A stretch of 64,000 nt of DNA from Uloborus plumipes (GCA_038373865.1 JAXGGA010002061.1:1-64000), one strand, 5' to 3'; positions 10,978-24,082 are shown, numbered from the stretch's first letter. Program-made: numbers and translations. The notes: generated from the sequence alone by a model not told the origin.

Positions 10978-11474
10978 TGATTTTCAATTTTATTTTTCGA
11001 GTAAATTTCCAACAGTGCAGCTTAAAGACAAATAAGCATCAGCCAAATTATTAAAACAATTGCAATTTTCATGTGAATCGGTCAAATATTAACATAGATA
11101 TGAGCATTTATAGGATCGAGCGGCAGCCATCTTTGATGATGTCATAACCGGAAAATGTACCAGGAGGCGGGTGTCCACCCGAGTCTAAAATTCTTTCTAG
11201 GACACCCACTAAACATTTTTGAAAAGAAATTCTCATTTTTTTAATTTCCTGCAGAAGGCTGGACATTTGTACAGTATTTATGAGAGCGAGCGGCCACCAT
11301 CGTTGATGACGTCAAAAGCAAAAAAAGTACACCAGGTGGCGGATGTCCCCCCTAGTTCAAAATACTGTCTAGCGCACCTACTAAAATTTTTTGAAAAAAA
11401 ATTCCCCCAACTCAAACATTCCTACGGAAGTGCTGTCAGATCCTGGACTAAATCCCTCAAAATCCAATAATGAA
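10978..11474 (-). repeat. Right inverted repeat of element B
   Basis: Reverse complement of 7821-8308 with scattered differences, including the same two internal direct subrepeats. Confidence 0.8.
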
Positions 11475-12213
11475 TGTTTTTGATATGTTTGATGAATTTC
11501 ACATAATATTCATAAATCATGAATTATATAAAAAAAAAACCATATATTTATAAAAAAATAGTACTGAATCTCAGTAAATGTCTGTAAAAGACTTATTGTT
11601 TACTGATTTCCATGCTTTATCCGATACAATAGAGCCTAGGAACCTCGACCAGATGCAGGCAGAACAGCGGTCAAGTGCGTTCATTTCGGTTTGCAAAAAA
11701 AAAAAAAAAAAACTTTTGTCTTGAATTCCTTCTTCCTACCAGAATATGACCGATTCTTCTGGATCCCGCAGCGTCATCAAATGCCGATTCTTATAGATTC
11801 TACTACACTGTGTTTCTCTTGATGCAAATGTCTGGGAAAATAATACTGGATTGAGAGATGAACTGGCATACATTATCATTTAATAGGATAACTCTTAACT
11901 TTTTGAAAAAACTTAGCTTCTCTTTATTTATTGTTTTTATAATTAACAGCTAAATATGACAGTGATTTTTAATTTAAAGTGAGCACAACTGCACATAAGT
12001 AGCTAAATAGTGTACATTTTTATTTAAAAAAAATCATCGCCACTTTGAAATGATTTTTCAGAAAATTTAGATTTATGAAAATAATTAACAAGAGTCAAAG
12101 TACTTCGTGTGGTTTCATCACCTTTTGACTAAAGTGTTCTCCCACCTGAAATATTGGTTTCATTATACATTAAAATAGGCAATGATTACAAAGTTAAAAA
12201 AAAAAAGTTAAAT
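11475..12213. other. AT-rich intergenic DNA
   Basis: One short GC-richer stretch, about 11632-11700, reads RNLDQMQAEQRSSAFISVCK on the plus strand before an A-tract. It is too short to call an exon. Nothing else is recognised. Confidence 0.4.
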
Positions 12214-12215
12214 TA

Positions 12216-13912
12216 GGGTGAGTTCTGGTAAGTGCGTCCACGGGGTAAGTGCGTCCAGTGGTAATTATATGAACACTGGGTTGAAATGGCTTCTGTAACA
12301 CATCGACTATATTAGATAACTGTCTAATGATAATTTCAATAGGTAGAATTCAGGCCTGGATTCAATAGACGAAACACAATCAGAGACAACTTAAATGTCT
12401 TCAAAAAAACTCCAAAGTAAAGATTGAGAAGGTTTTGTTTCACTTTCTCTTGTAGTCATACCAAGCAATTGAAGTCAAGAAATGCAAGTTGTTTCTTTTG
12501 AGTAATAGCTACTAATAACATACATGGGGTATTTTGATCAAATACTCTGAATAAAATTTGTTTATATGACGGTACGCACTTTCCCTTTCTTTAAAGTAAG
12601 GTGGGGGTAAGTGCGTACAATTATGATGGGGCAAGTGCGTACCACTATCATGAGGCATATGCGTACTATTATGCGGAGTAAGTGCGTACCATTATGATGA
12701 GGCAAGTGTCTACCGTTACATGGAAAATCCAACTCTCGTAATTCCCCTTTAATTTTGCTTATAACGCTTTTATAAGCCGATTATAAATCCTACGTCATTT
12801 CCATCAAGTATTTATATTTACATTGATTGTGGCATAAGATTTCAATTTGATTCATTACTTCTGAAATATATTGGCTTTTAGATATCAGTTAGTAAATTTT
12901 TTGTTGAAAATAGCGATCATAAGCTATACTTAATTTAAACCAGAATGACAAATGAAGCAATGAAATTAAGTGAAACACTAAATACGGAACCAACTGATTC
13001 AAAAAACGAAGGTGGAGTAATGAATTAATTATATTTAAGAAAATTAAGAACACCTTGTGAAAAACTATTTCAATGTACAAGAAAAAAAAGTACAAGTATC
13101 ATATCATGATCAATTTTTTTTTTTTTTTTTTTTATATTTTTTTTTTTATTATTTTGTGTTTTTTCTTACTGTCGCTGATTCTAATAAGAAAAATATTTTA
13201 AAAACGTATTTATTCGAAAAAAACGAATTGTTCACTCAGGTCACCTAACGATCTACCATACAAATAGAATGAAAGAAAATCACAGGGGTACGCATTTATA
13301 ACAACGCTATTGGGCGCACATGTCTCATCTTACATTTAAGAAGGGGTAAGTGCGAACCCTGGCTTAAATACAGACTGATTAATGTATTAAACTAAAATAA
13401 ACTATGTAGACTATAAGTGATTATTACTAAATAAAAACAACTTACATTTGCTCACTTGGTCTTATTAAAAGGATAGAGGAAGAATCACAAACACAACACT
13501 CTCAATCTTCAAATCACAGTTGTTCTTAAGACACGTGGGGTGGGATATCACTGATTGCGTTTCATCCATGCAAGCAAGTGCTGATCTCTAGTATTAGGAA
13601 TTATCCCAAGGCAACTACCTAACATATTTAATATGTGTCAGAAGTTTTTTCCTATTCATATTCACATAATTTAAGGTGGACGCACTTACCCCGCTAGGTA
13701 GGGAAAGTGCGTACCTTAGAATAGGTGTCATAAACCAGGTCACAAAACCTATGCTTATGGTTTATTTGACATATTATATGCTTGAAAATCTTAGTAAAGG
13801 ATCTGGAAAGAAAACTAAAAAAAATTGTGAGTGTACAAGATTTTTCAACAGAGCAGCATCCTTGAGAACATGAACTTTGAAAAAAAGGGTACGCACTTAC
13901 CAGAACTCACCC
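12216..13912. mobile_element. Element C: TA-flanked element with GGTAAGTGCG motif array
   Basis: It begins TA|GGGTGAGTTCTGGTAAGTGC and ends GCACTTACCAGAACTCACCC|TA, so the ends are exact inverted repeats with TA on both sides. GGTAAGTGCGTmC and variants recur in both orientations: about 12227, 12245, 12570 (inverted), 12604, 12629, 12679, 12704, 13345, 13679 (inverted), 13706, 13889 (inverted). Architecture matches element A (GGG ends, TA, internal array), with C in place of G in the motif. I found no recognisable coding remnant in its 1697 bp. Confidence 0.8.
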
Positions 13913-13914
13913 TA

Positions 13915-15825
13915 CTTTTTTTAGTTTGTGCGTGTGTGAGCTATTGCGTTACAGAAAACAATACAGAATACATTGAAATCGATAAATGCTTTTGTGCATA
14001 AAAATAAAGCGTGTAAGTACTGTATTGTATACGAAAATGATTAATATTTTAGAACGTAATTATTTCTTCGATTAGTCCCTGATTCAATAAACCTGCAAAT
14101 TCCAACGGAGTTTTCGATGATTTTTCTAACGTCTTATACTTCAATCGATATATTGTTGATAGAAAATGAGCTTCCCCCTATTATGGTATATTAGAAATGA
14201 GAATGTAATTCTTTCCCGGATTGTCATTAGCAAATTTGAAAGTATTGTATGGCTTTAAGTTAATTTGAAATAATCTTTGGATTTAAAAGCAAGGCAGACT
14301 ATTCCAGTTGATTTACTATGGTAGCCTCATTATAAATAATAAAAGAGAGCAAAGATGAATAATTGTCTTTCTTTTTTTTTTTAATTTATTTATTTTTTTA
14401 AAGACTGCATTAATATTAAAATGGAAAATAAAAACATAAGGTAAAAACGACTTATATATTATAAACACACTGGGATGTAACGCGGACTTTTCCATCATCA
14501 CACTTGTAGGTGTGTATGTATACATAGTATTAAATAAGTTTATTTTAATACTTATTTAATAGTATCTTACAGCTATCATACGACAAATATAGGTTAAACA
14601 AGCATTAAACGTAGATATTAGTCTTGGAGATGTTGGCAACTTTAAAAAAAAGGTTTCTTTTTAAAGGAGAATGAGCGTAAACGCGTTTTCTAGGATTTAA
14701 GCTTTTACATTACGTTCAAATCTGTTGAAATTTTCTTAAAATAGAAGAGCATGCGAAGCTTATCCAGCAGTAAACATAAGGTGCAGAGTTGTTTAGAAAC
14801 ATATAAGATAAGTAGGGACAACATAGCATTCACTTTTAACGTGCTATCTATGTATCAAAGAGAACTTGTTCAAGTTTCCTTGATATTCTTATGAATTTCT
14901 AGGGTAAAATGCAATGTAAATATAACACAAGACGTATGTATAAGTGCAAAATTCAAAGTTCGCATGAGTACTGCATGCATACATACAAAAGGGAAAGTCA
15001 TTATCTTAACAAAGCAACTTATTCTCATTAAAAAATTAGAAAGCGATAAAACATACTCCAAATGAAAGATATAATTACTAAAAATAAACTTGCGACATAT
15101 TCTTAAAGCTTGTTAATAAGGTACAATGGCGAAAAAATAAAATGATTAATATCTGGAACTTCATAAACCCAATAATACTTTATGCATGAAAAATCTTAAA
15201 GAAGATTAAAGAGTCAGTCACACAAAACTCTTGTATGAGATAATGACTTTATTTTTAAAGCCTAAAGCAGATATTTATCACAGAAAGTTCACGGAAATAA
15301 TTATGATAAATTCAATATCTGAAAAAGAAACAGGATATAAATGTAACTTTTGTTTCACGTACTTTGAATAATTACGTAAAAAAATACCGTATTGGAGACT
15401 GGGAAACGGATACTGGTATAATTACAGATTCAAGTAACATAAGTAAAGAGTAAAATCGTAACAGAAACAACGTGCGCCGTTTTTCTCATTAAAATAGTGC
15501 AATTTATTTTAGAGTGATTAATTTGCATAATGTTATTAAATATTTTACATCACTGATTTTTTTTTTGTAAAGAGGATTCGGGGTAAATATTTGTTTTGTC
15601 AAATTATTTATTTTTTAATTACACTTACAAAACCTATTTATGGGTGAATATAAAGAAAAGTGCTATTTTAAGTCACAAATGAATTTCCCAAGCACTTTCA
15701 AATAAAAACCATAAATTTTTCTATTTTCATAATGTAAATTTCGTCGCACATACAATTTATAACAACATTTTTAGATTTTGCTTTAGTTCGTGACAGGTGA
15801 CAATAGAACTTTTTTATTGCTTTAA
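13915..15825. other. AT-rich intergenic DNA, nothing recognised
   Basis: Reading frames are short and T- or A-rich. No repeat ends or exon signals are supported. Confidence 0.5.
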
Positions 15826-16399
15826 TGTCATGTCGGCAGCGCGTCACACATTCAAACCGCAAATAAATAAAAATCCTGTGGATTGTAAAACATCGCAGCA
15901 GAAACATGTACTGAAGGAAATAACGTGTCTTATGTTCGTCTATGAAGATTAACTTTTGTGTTTTAGATAAAATGAATTTATATTGATAAAAAAATGCAAT
16001 TTCTTCTTGTCACTTCACAACAGGACGAGAGCAAACTTCCGCGATGATAATTTCAAGTCAAAACAGTTTTTAGTATTAATAAAGTGGGCTGGGAGAAGCC
16101 CTAATACATGATGTTTAGGTTTCGATCGAAAATTTTCATTTCAGTTGTATTGAATAACAGGTAAAATATGTTGAATCTTGACTTTTCCGTTTCTACCAAA
16201 TGAAGTGTCATGTCGGCAGCGGAAATTAAGACACAAGATAAATTAAATTTTCAATCTATTTTTGCATAATGGAAAAGAAACATATTGCCATGGACATAAT
16301 AAGGGGTTTTTATTCTAGAATCTTTAATTGTGGGGGAAGGGGGGTTCAGCTAGCATATTGCAGGAAATATGTCATGTCGGCAGCAGTCATGTCGGCAGC
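15826..16399 (+). repeat. Cluster of four CATGTCGGCAGC motifs
   Basis: TGTCATGTCGGCAGC occurs at 15826-15840, 16206-16220 and 16370-16384; GTCATGTCGGCAGC follows at 16386-16399. All are on the plus strand, within 574 bp of AT-rich DNA, where a 14-mer with this many G/C should not recur by chance. It resembles the internal motif arrays of elements A, C, E and G, but I could not find terminal repeats around it. Confidence 0.8.
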
Positions 16400-17879
16400 G
16401 TCGAAGTAGAAGATATCTGATGCGAAAGTGATGCGTTCAGTTACCGATGTTTTTTCGCTATTCTTTCTTCGTGTTATGAGTTTGTTGAGTAGAGTTTTAA
16501 ACTACACAGATAATTTCAAGTGCATCGTTTTTCTTGCCAAATTTTTTCATTATTGGACGCAATCTATTTATTGTTTTTTAAATGCTTCAAAAGCATTAAT
16601 TTTTCCGCAAAATTTGAGTTTTCAAACAAAATTATTGCCATTTTTCACCCTCTTTTCATTTACATCAATATTTAGACCTTCGTTCGTAACTACAGCACCC
16701 ATAAATATTATTTTGTCTTAAAATGGAAAACTTATAAACAGTTAGTGCAAACTCCCTCTCCCGCTAAACTCTGACTGTCTTGAATTAATTTTGTTTTTAA
16801 GATTGTGTTAAGAATTTTATTTTATTTTGATTTTTTAACTATAAACCTATTTATCTGTTTGAAAAAAACTTTGTCACACTTATTTAAACTTCAAGTAACT
16901 TTTAATTAGTCTAATTTTATTTATGAAACAAAAAAGCGTTCAAGCTGTGTAAATATTATTATTATTTTAAGTAATAATTATTTTCTTTTTAAACATAAAA
17001 GGTAGTGAAAGTGTGTACTTTTGTACACTAAGTGTGAAATCTGCAATATTTGTCAGATCGAGGCATTCTCATCCTGTCGGTAACGATCAAAGACAACCCC
17101 CCTAAAATGGGGGTAAATGTTCACCTTGACCATGCCCCTAATTTAAAAAAACAATTGTTACTAACGTGCATTCGAAATGCCCTATTAACTTTATTTTCTG
17201 AGTACCTTTAAAAATTGAAAATTTCTATGGTCAAATTAGCACTTTTCCTGACATTCACCCTTATACGGTTTTTTAATAACTTTATTTATTTCATTATTTA
17301 GTTTTTGAAGGTAAATATGTTATAAGTTGTACAATACGATCATTTATGGTTTATGCGCACATAATGATACAAAAACAATTATATTTTATTATTAGTCTTT
17401 TGAATTTCATTAAGAGATTCAATTTGGATCACATTAAGAAATTCAATTTGGATCACATTCAAAGCTAAGCAACTTACTACCTATGATATGCACTAAGAAA
17501 AAAAATATTAGGTTGCCCACTATATTTATTTTAAATGCTTTAAAATGACTTAAGGTAAACTTTGTTTTCACTGGCTGGTGCATAACTGTAGGCGTAATGC
17601 ATGTAGGCCGCACATATTTCTCCGAAGAGATCTGCTCTCAATTATCAGTATCGCAGTATCGAGTGGCTACATGTATCTACAAATGGATGTAAAAAAAAAA
17701 AAAAACCTACGATTTGAATGAAAGTGTTTTTATTTTTCGTATATGCACAAGTTGAGCATTATCTTTCGAAGTCTGAAGAATAATCAAAGCACGGGTTTGT
17801 TCTTTGATTCTGAAAAAGGAAAATCACATACTTATCATGAAGTCCCTGTCAGCAGCTGTTTCTTGAGTGGTTTCTAGAT
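16400..17879. other. AT-rich intergenic DNA
   Basis: A 98-codon T-rich frame (16428-16721) looks like noise. Around 17095-17130 there is a GGGGGTAAATGTTCACC stretch reminiscent of the motif-array elements, without a partner. No gene supported. Confidence 0.4.
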
Positions 17880-18525
17880 GAACCATAGAAAAGCAACAAT
17901 TATCCAGTTAACGACTAATATAAAACATGACGTTAAGCTTATCAATGCAAATGGTGAACAAATAAAATTCCAACGGATTCCCTCTTATGTTGGCACTGAC
18001 GGAAAGCTGATTTACTGACCGAAAAAGGGACCTAAGTCTATCTTCGACAGTATTCCGTGACCGCTTGAGTTCTTAAAGATAACAATGCTCAACATGATTA
18101 TGTTTGAGTATTATCATAAAGTAGCTATTAACACTTTGGGTCTTAAGGTCTGAGCCTTTTCGACCGCGCATCTCTTTCCAGACTGGGAACTTTTTGTCGA
18201 GGGACTTTTAAAGAATACTTGGAAAAAGTTAATGTTGGTAATTTTAATTTTATTAAATACTTCAAAATGTTTTCTTTCATGATGAAAGATAGTGAAACAA
18301 CAATTAATATTTAGTAAGAAATTGTCGAAAATGCATGTTTGAAACTTGAAAAAAAGTTCCGCACAGGCTCAAAAACCACTTAAATAGATAATAGGCAACT
18401 TTAGACTTGGAACGACGCACGACTATCTGGCCAAAAATCTTGCTTCAATGGGGAATTTAAACTATTGTGATCGCTTTATATGCAAGCCTGAGAAAATGAA
18501 TATATCCGGCCTACTTGTCTGTTAG
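17880..18525 (+). pseudogene. Dead non-LTR retrotransposon, RNase H and C-terminal region
   Basis: One frame reads FQRIPSYVGTDGKLIY near 17967-18015, matching the [WxPSHVGxxGNExAD] block of the RNase H domain at the end of non-LTR retrotransposon ORF2 proteins. About 400 bp on, RLGTTHDYLAKNLASMGNLN then CKPEKMNISGLLVC matches the usual tail (RLrTGHdyLxxhL...CxxCxxxE..xHLLxxC). Stops and at least one frameshift interrupt it. The reverse transcriptase part upstream is absent or unrecognisable, as expected for a 5'-truncated, decayed copy. Family level (Jockey, I or relatives) cannot be decided from this piece. Confidence 0.65.
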
Positions 18526-18983
18526 GGACAGGATTGAATTAAAACGAAGAAGCGATTTTTGTATTTATCCCGAAAAATCAACGAGAACATGTCTTAATCT
18601 CATGTCATTGTTTTCTCAGAATATGTTTCTTGTTTTGTTTTTTAAAATGTTTGGGTACTAAAATGTTTCACCTTTTTTTTCTGGGTTTTAATCTTTTATT
18701 ATTGTTAATGTTTAATGTCCTGTGTTTTACCTAAGTAAATTTTAGTATGAAGATCATTTTTCTTTGGAACAACCTTGCTGGACGGGTTGGAGGACGGGCT
18801 AAGTTTGAACTTAGCATATAAAACAACGACAACATTCATGTATTTTATTAATAAAATTACGGTACGAAAATTTGTTATATCTATTATTTTTCGCAATTTA
18901 AAAGTAAAAATATCAAATTTCGATGTCTCCATCGCCTACAAATGTTAATAATTCTGCCCACTAGCTGATTTCATTCCAAAGCA
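18526..18983. other. AT-rich intergenic DNA, nothing recognised
   Basis: Downstream of the retrotransposon relic; no poly-A tail or target duplication was identified. Confidence 0.4.
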
Positions 18984-19254
18984 ATTGAAGGAGCAAGTGG
19001 ATAAAGGTGATGTGTGACATTTGAATTTCGCCGACTTACACAAATTCAAATTAGTGTATGTTCAATTGTGTTAACTCACACACACCGTTAAAGGGGCAAA
19101 TGAATAAAGGCGATATCTGAAAAAATTTTTATTTCTAGAAAAATTTTTCAAAAAAAAAAAAAAAAAACTTATTACCTTAACACCTCCATCCATGGTAAAA
19201 AGTAAGTAGAACTAAGATTGTCACATATCACCTTTATAAACTTGCCCCTTCAAT
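18984..19254. mobile_element. MITE with GATAAAGGTGAT ends, copy 1
   Basis: Begins ATTGAAGGAGCAAGTGGATA and ends in the inverted counterpart TATAAACTTGCCCCTTCAAT; the inverted repeat runs about 35 bp in, to TGTGACA / TGTCACA. An internal copy of the start motif lies at about 19093-19122 (GGGGCAAATGAATAAAGGCGAT). No coding capacity. Confidence 0.7.
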
Positions 19255-19496
19255 TAGTACGTACATTAATTTTCATTATGTGAGCAATTATTTCGCTTTT
19301 AGGTTATTAGCTCAATGCTGGGAAAGGTCTCATAACATGCATCTAAAATATTTTCTAGCAATTACAAAATAGGAAAATCTCCAGAAGTTAGACATATCTT
19401 GAAAATGATGGATTGAGTAATAACGTGATGATGCTTTTTATTTTCACAAATAGTTATACATAAAATATATTAAATCATGTGTATGTATACTTATAT

Positions 19497-19750
19497 GAAG
19501 GGGCAAGTAGATAAAGGTGATATATGACATTTGAATTTCGCCGACTTACACAAATTCAAATTAGTGTATGTTCAATTGTGTTAACTCACATACCCTGTTG
19601 AGGGCGCAAGTGAATAAAAGCAATATCTGACAATATTTTTACATATTTCCAGAAAAAGTTTTAAACAAATATTACCTTAACACCTTCGTCTATGGTGAAA
19701 AGTAAGTAAAACTAAGATTGTCACATATCACCTTTATCACTTACCCCTTC
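19497..19750. mobile_element. MITE with GATAAAGGTGAT ends, copy 2
   Basis: Same structure as the copy 240 bp upstream: GAAGGGGCAAGTAGATAAAG at the start, CTTTATCACTTACCCCTTC at the end, and the same internal block (TTTGAATTTCGCCGACTTAC). The two copies share orientation. Target duplications are unclear, so local tandem duplication cannot be told from two insertions. Confidence 0.7.
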
Positions 19751-20371
19751 TTATTGAAGTAAATTTGTGTTTTGTCAAAAAAAAAAATTATGCGATACAC
19801 GTATATTTCACAATTGTTTTGAATAAAATCACTAAAATGTTTATTTCAAAAGCGGTAACAGTGCACAAACATCAAAAGTTTTGTGATCCTCTTAAAGCAA
19901 CTATATATGTATACATTAATAAAAATATTTTGAACTGATGTGTGTCACAGATAATATGACAGAAATCGCTCTTTCTAAAGTTATAAACTGGGCTTATTTT
20001 CCAGATAACTGCTTAAAAAATGCAAAGAGATTTGTCATTTTATGCTATTTCGTATGAAATAAAGAGAGAATCGTAGTCAAAAAAATTATCGAAGTTTGCC
20101 ATACATGTTTATTTTACATCCTTCCCCTGATTAAATGAATAATAGTATTTTCAGCCCGTTCGAAATTACAGGATGTACATGCAAAAGTATGGACAAGAAA
20201 TCGTTTAAAAAGATTTACCTTTCTGCTCATTCTAACCTACAATATTTAAATTTGGTACAAAACTCAATTGCATTCTGGAAGTTTGACCCTTAAAGCTTTG
20301 TGTATAAGTTTCGATTAATTATTTTTCAAATTAAGTTCTAAAATTTTACGTAGTTAAGCCAACATTTTACG
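19751..20371. other. AT-rich intergenic DNA, nothing recognised
   Basis: No repeat ends, exon signals or long frames. Confidence 0.5.
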
Positions 20372-20373
20372 TA

Positions 20374-20936
20374 CAGTAAACTCTCACTTATATGCCGCCT
20401 CATTTATGCGCCTTTTTCACTTATACGACGATTTTAAATGGTCCCTGTACATTCCATAGTAAAATAATGATAGCATCATTCGTTTATGCATCGCTCTAAA
20501 GACAAATATTTCACTTATGCGCCGAATTTTCCCTAAAATGTAAAAAAAAAGTAATTTATATTCTATTAAAAATAAGCATTATTTTTCACTTTCCTCTTTA
20601 ATTTTTTGCCTTTATTGATAAAGGAAGGCATTTTTACCCCATGAACGAGAGTTCGGGGAGGAACAATAATCTATTATGCATCGTTTAAAAGGGAAAATTT
20701 TGTAACTACATATGCTACAATTTTTGTTTTCTCTTTATCATTGTAGTTACGTTACTGTATATGTCAAACCGTAGTAATATGTCCCTTTTCTATATAAACT
20801 TTCTTATTCATTCTCTCATTAGAAACTAAGTAGCGTTTTAGTCCTTTTAAATAGGCTTGTTCACTTACACGGTTCTCTCACTTATGCGCCTTTTTCTGTT
20901 GGTCCCTTAGGCCGGCGTATAACTGAGAGTTCACTG
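20374..20936. mobile_element. Pogo/Tigger-like non-autonomous element
   Basis: Starts TA|CAGTAAACTCTCACTTATAT and ends ATAACTGAGAGTTCACTG|TA. CACTTATGCGCC-type motifs recur inside (about 20394, 20509, 20880). CAGT ends and TA duplication are the hallmark of pogo/Tigger elements. 563 bp, no coding capacity. Confidence 0.8.
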
Positions 20937-20938
20937 TA

Positions 20939-23443
20939 GTTCACCCAAAGGGCAATGGGAGATATCTACTAAAGCCATACTATTTTGCTTCGATCATTTC
21001 GATTTTTTTCTTTTTTTTTTTTTTACATTGTGTTCTGCACACAATAACATGTGTTCATATTTTTTCAATTAATTAAAACATGATATATACGCTTATTAAT
21101 TCAGCTAGTGCATCCTAACCTAAAATCATCCATTACCTTTGAAATGGGCATGAATATCATAATTTTGACGCCATATTTGCACGAAGTTACAGAACCATAC
21201 ATACAGAGCCCACGCTTTCTCTCATCACGAAGTTGAAAACTTTTATTTCTCGTTCCGCAGGTTTTTCTTTCAACTTTTATTATCATTACTATTTTCGTTT
21301 AGGGAAGGCCTTCATTGATGGTAAGGTATCTTATTTTATTTTAATTATTCCTTTTTTTCTTAAATTTTGTACAGCGGGCTTACTATATTTATTTCAGGTT
21401 AGCAAAATTGTGGGTATTTTCACTGAATGGATGCTATGATTTTGCTTTTCCAAACGATATTTTCTCATTTGTTGTAACAGCGATGACTATTCCTATCGAA
21501 ATCCTTTTTTTTCTAGGAAAGGCGTGACATTTTAACTATAAATTTTAAAATATTGTGTGTTTGAATCAAATTATTTTTTTAATGAGAGCAAGAGGGGCGT
21601 AAGATGTCCATTCTATCCTAATTGTATCATGAACATTTTTTTTTTCAATGAATTGTGAGTGGGAGTTTTATTTGGCTCAAATTATAATACGTCTTTAAAA
21701 TATTTATTCTCCTGAAGGCGTTCTCTTCATTTGAGTAACTGTTATAATATTCGTTTTGTTCTAGTTGTTATGCTTATTTTAATTAAAATATTTGTTTTCG
21801 TGGAAGAGTAAGGTAGCGAATTTTCACTTCGTTTTAAGATTGACTCGTACTTTTAATTAACTTCCTTTTCTACCCATGGCAGAATATCTTTTTTTGTTCT
21901 AAATGTAAGGCGTGTTAATTTGCTTTCTGCTTTGGAAGAATCCACTTCTTATAGATATAAGGCATTTCTTAATTATGTTACTTTTTAGGGAGGGAAAGAT
22001 ATTTTTTAAATCTTTTTAGCACAAAGCAGGATTTGTTGATTGATTGGAGTAGTTTTCTGCACTACTTGCTTGAGTTACCGTAGTCTAGTCATTTGGCGAG
22101 GTAGGAAAAAAAAAACCGGAGTTGGTGAGTTCTTTTACATTTTAAAGAAACTGTAAATATTTTTTTAACGTGAATTTATTTACTTATTTAGCGAATAATT
22201 TTTTTCACCCACAATTAACTTTAGCTGGTTTAACGAAAAGTTATGTACTCTTTTTGGTAAGGAAAATGGTTACTTTACTTTATGGAGGGAGGCAGACATA
22301 TTTTTATTTATTCATGTGACTCCCTTTCAATGATTTGTATAAGCATCGCTCTTGTGCGGGTACTGTTAGTAAAAAATAACATAAGCTTGCAACAGTATTT
22401 AATCGGTTTAAACTTTAAGTCTATGCACTCCTGAATTGCTCCAATAACCGTCATATTGCCAAATACTAAATCACATACTATTCTTAGTTTGATATCTTGC
22501 TTTAAAGATTTTTTTTAGTTAGTCTTTACAAATATTTTAAATTCAGTGTGTTCTATGATAGTCAGAACCAATAATGAAAAAAGTGGGGAATTTTTGATTT
22601 ACTTGTAGCACATTACCCGTACATTTGTGGATTTGATAAATAAAATCAAATGTGTAAGCTAAATACTTCATGTAGAACCCCAGTGACTTTTTAGAATAAG
22701 CATACATATTAAATTGGTCCAATTTAAGGAGGGAAAAGGGAATTAATTGTATATGTAAAGTCTAGTATGTACATTATTGGGTAGTAAAAAATGTTAATGA
22801 TTTATCTTTTTTTTTTTTTTAATTGAAGTTACACTTTCAATAGCTTTATGCATGTTGTATGAACTTCCAAAAAATATTAAATATAAAATATATGACGTAA
22901 GTCTTACAAATGTTCCTTGTAACTGCTTTGTGTTCTTTAGTGACTCATTTTGGTTCATATCCCGTCAATTAGTTTAAAAAATCCGTGTGAATCTTCAAAA
23001 TGGTCTAATTCTGAAGCAGCCATTGCTCTAACAACTGTCTTACCTGCGTTAACATATTCTTTATAAAATATACTAAGTACCGAATCACATTATATTTTTA
23101 AAAAATAAGAAAGTAAAACTTAAAAATAAATAAATAAGTGCAATTTTGCTCGTTTTCTATATTTATTTTTGCAGCCCGATTCAGAGCACCTCATTTACGT
23201 GCATCGTTAGTATTAAGTTTCGGTGCCAAATTCAAACTATGTATTCTCATAAAAGTTTAAATAAAAGAGAGACACAAGTTACAATTTACCAGATACGAAA
23301 ACTCGCATATTGTAATGAGGAATTTGTTTTATTTCTAGTTCACTATAAAAAATAGTTAATGACATAAAAAATGTTAAAAGGAGAGCGCTGGAGAGAGGAA
23401 TGGTAAAAAGCTCATATAAAACAAGAAATTTAGCTCTTGTGCG
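20939..23443. other. AT-rich intergenic DNA, nothing recognised
   Basis: 2.5 kb with A/T homopolymers and short frames only. I found no repeat ends and no convincing exon. Confidence 0.45.
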
Positions 23444-23446
23444 TAA

Positions 23447-23590
23447 GGGCCCTGCTCCACATTGAGGTAAAGCAGAAAAATGAAGAAGAAACGTAAAACG
23501 GATTAAATAGTGCTCCTATGGAAAATACCCGGATTTTCGATTTCTGCCTTCGGTTTCGGTCGCGTTTGCCGCTGATGTGGAGCAGGGCCC
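23447..23590. mobile_element. PIF/Harbinger-like MITE
   Basis: 144 bp with ends GGGCCCTGCTCCACAT and ATGTGGAGCAGGGCCC, flanked on both sides by TAA. A 3-bp TAA target and GGG-type ends fit PIF/Harbinger. No coding capacity. Confidence 0.8.
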
Positions 23591-24082
23591 TAATCTTAAT
23601 ATCAGTAATTGCAATGAGTAAATTTATCGTATCCTTTATTGCGTAAGATGAACTGTTTATGTTGGCATTACGCTTGAAATAATGTCTCACAAAAAAATCA
23701 TGACACAGAGTTAGTAGACTGTGAAATGGCATTGTGCGTTTTTTCTGCATCATCCGTTTGTAATCATAAAACATAAAGCTATTTTTTTAAGTTTGTTTTG
23801 TTTTTCTTTCGCGGCGTTGTGGCAAGAAAAAATTTTCTCAGATCTTTACACTTTATCACTTTTTTCAAAGGTTTTGTTCTTGCTTAAATAACTGAAGCAG
23901 AATACAAATAACCAGGTGCTTTTTAAGAACGCTTTGAACTTAGCTTCAATTTTTTAAAATATATTTCTCAACAAAGGCTTGAAATCAAATTAAAAATAAA
24001 ATGTATAGACATGCTAGAAATAAATATTTCTTTCAACATATTTTAAACGAAAGTACAGATTTCGTATAGAGCAAAATAACTC

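Larger units (their letters stand above)
7821..11474 (+). mobile_element. Element B: decayed transposon with ~490-bp terminal inverted repeats
   Basis: Segments 7821-8308 and 10978-11474 are inverted copies of each other, clearly alignable over their whole length (for example GATGGCTGCCGCT and ATTTTCCGGTTATGACATCA in one, their complements in the other). Between them lie 2.7 kb with scraps of a plus-strand reading frame. The outer boundaries are approximate and I could not settle a target duplication. Long inverted repeats with a central gene point to a DNA transposon of an unassigned superfamily. Confidence 0.75.

Noticed and set aside
16428..16721. 98-codon plus-strand frame
   Set aside because: Phe/Leu/Ser-rich product of T-rich DNA with no motif or splice context.
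23430..23774. 114-codon minus-strand frame
   Set aside because: It runs across the PIF/Harbinger-like MITE and its flanks, so the frame is accidental.
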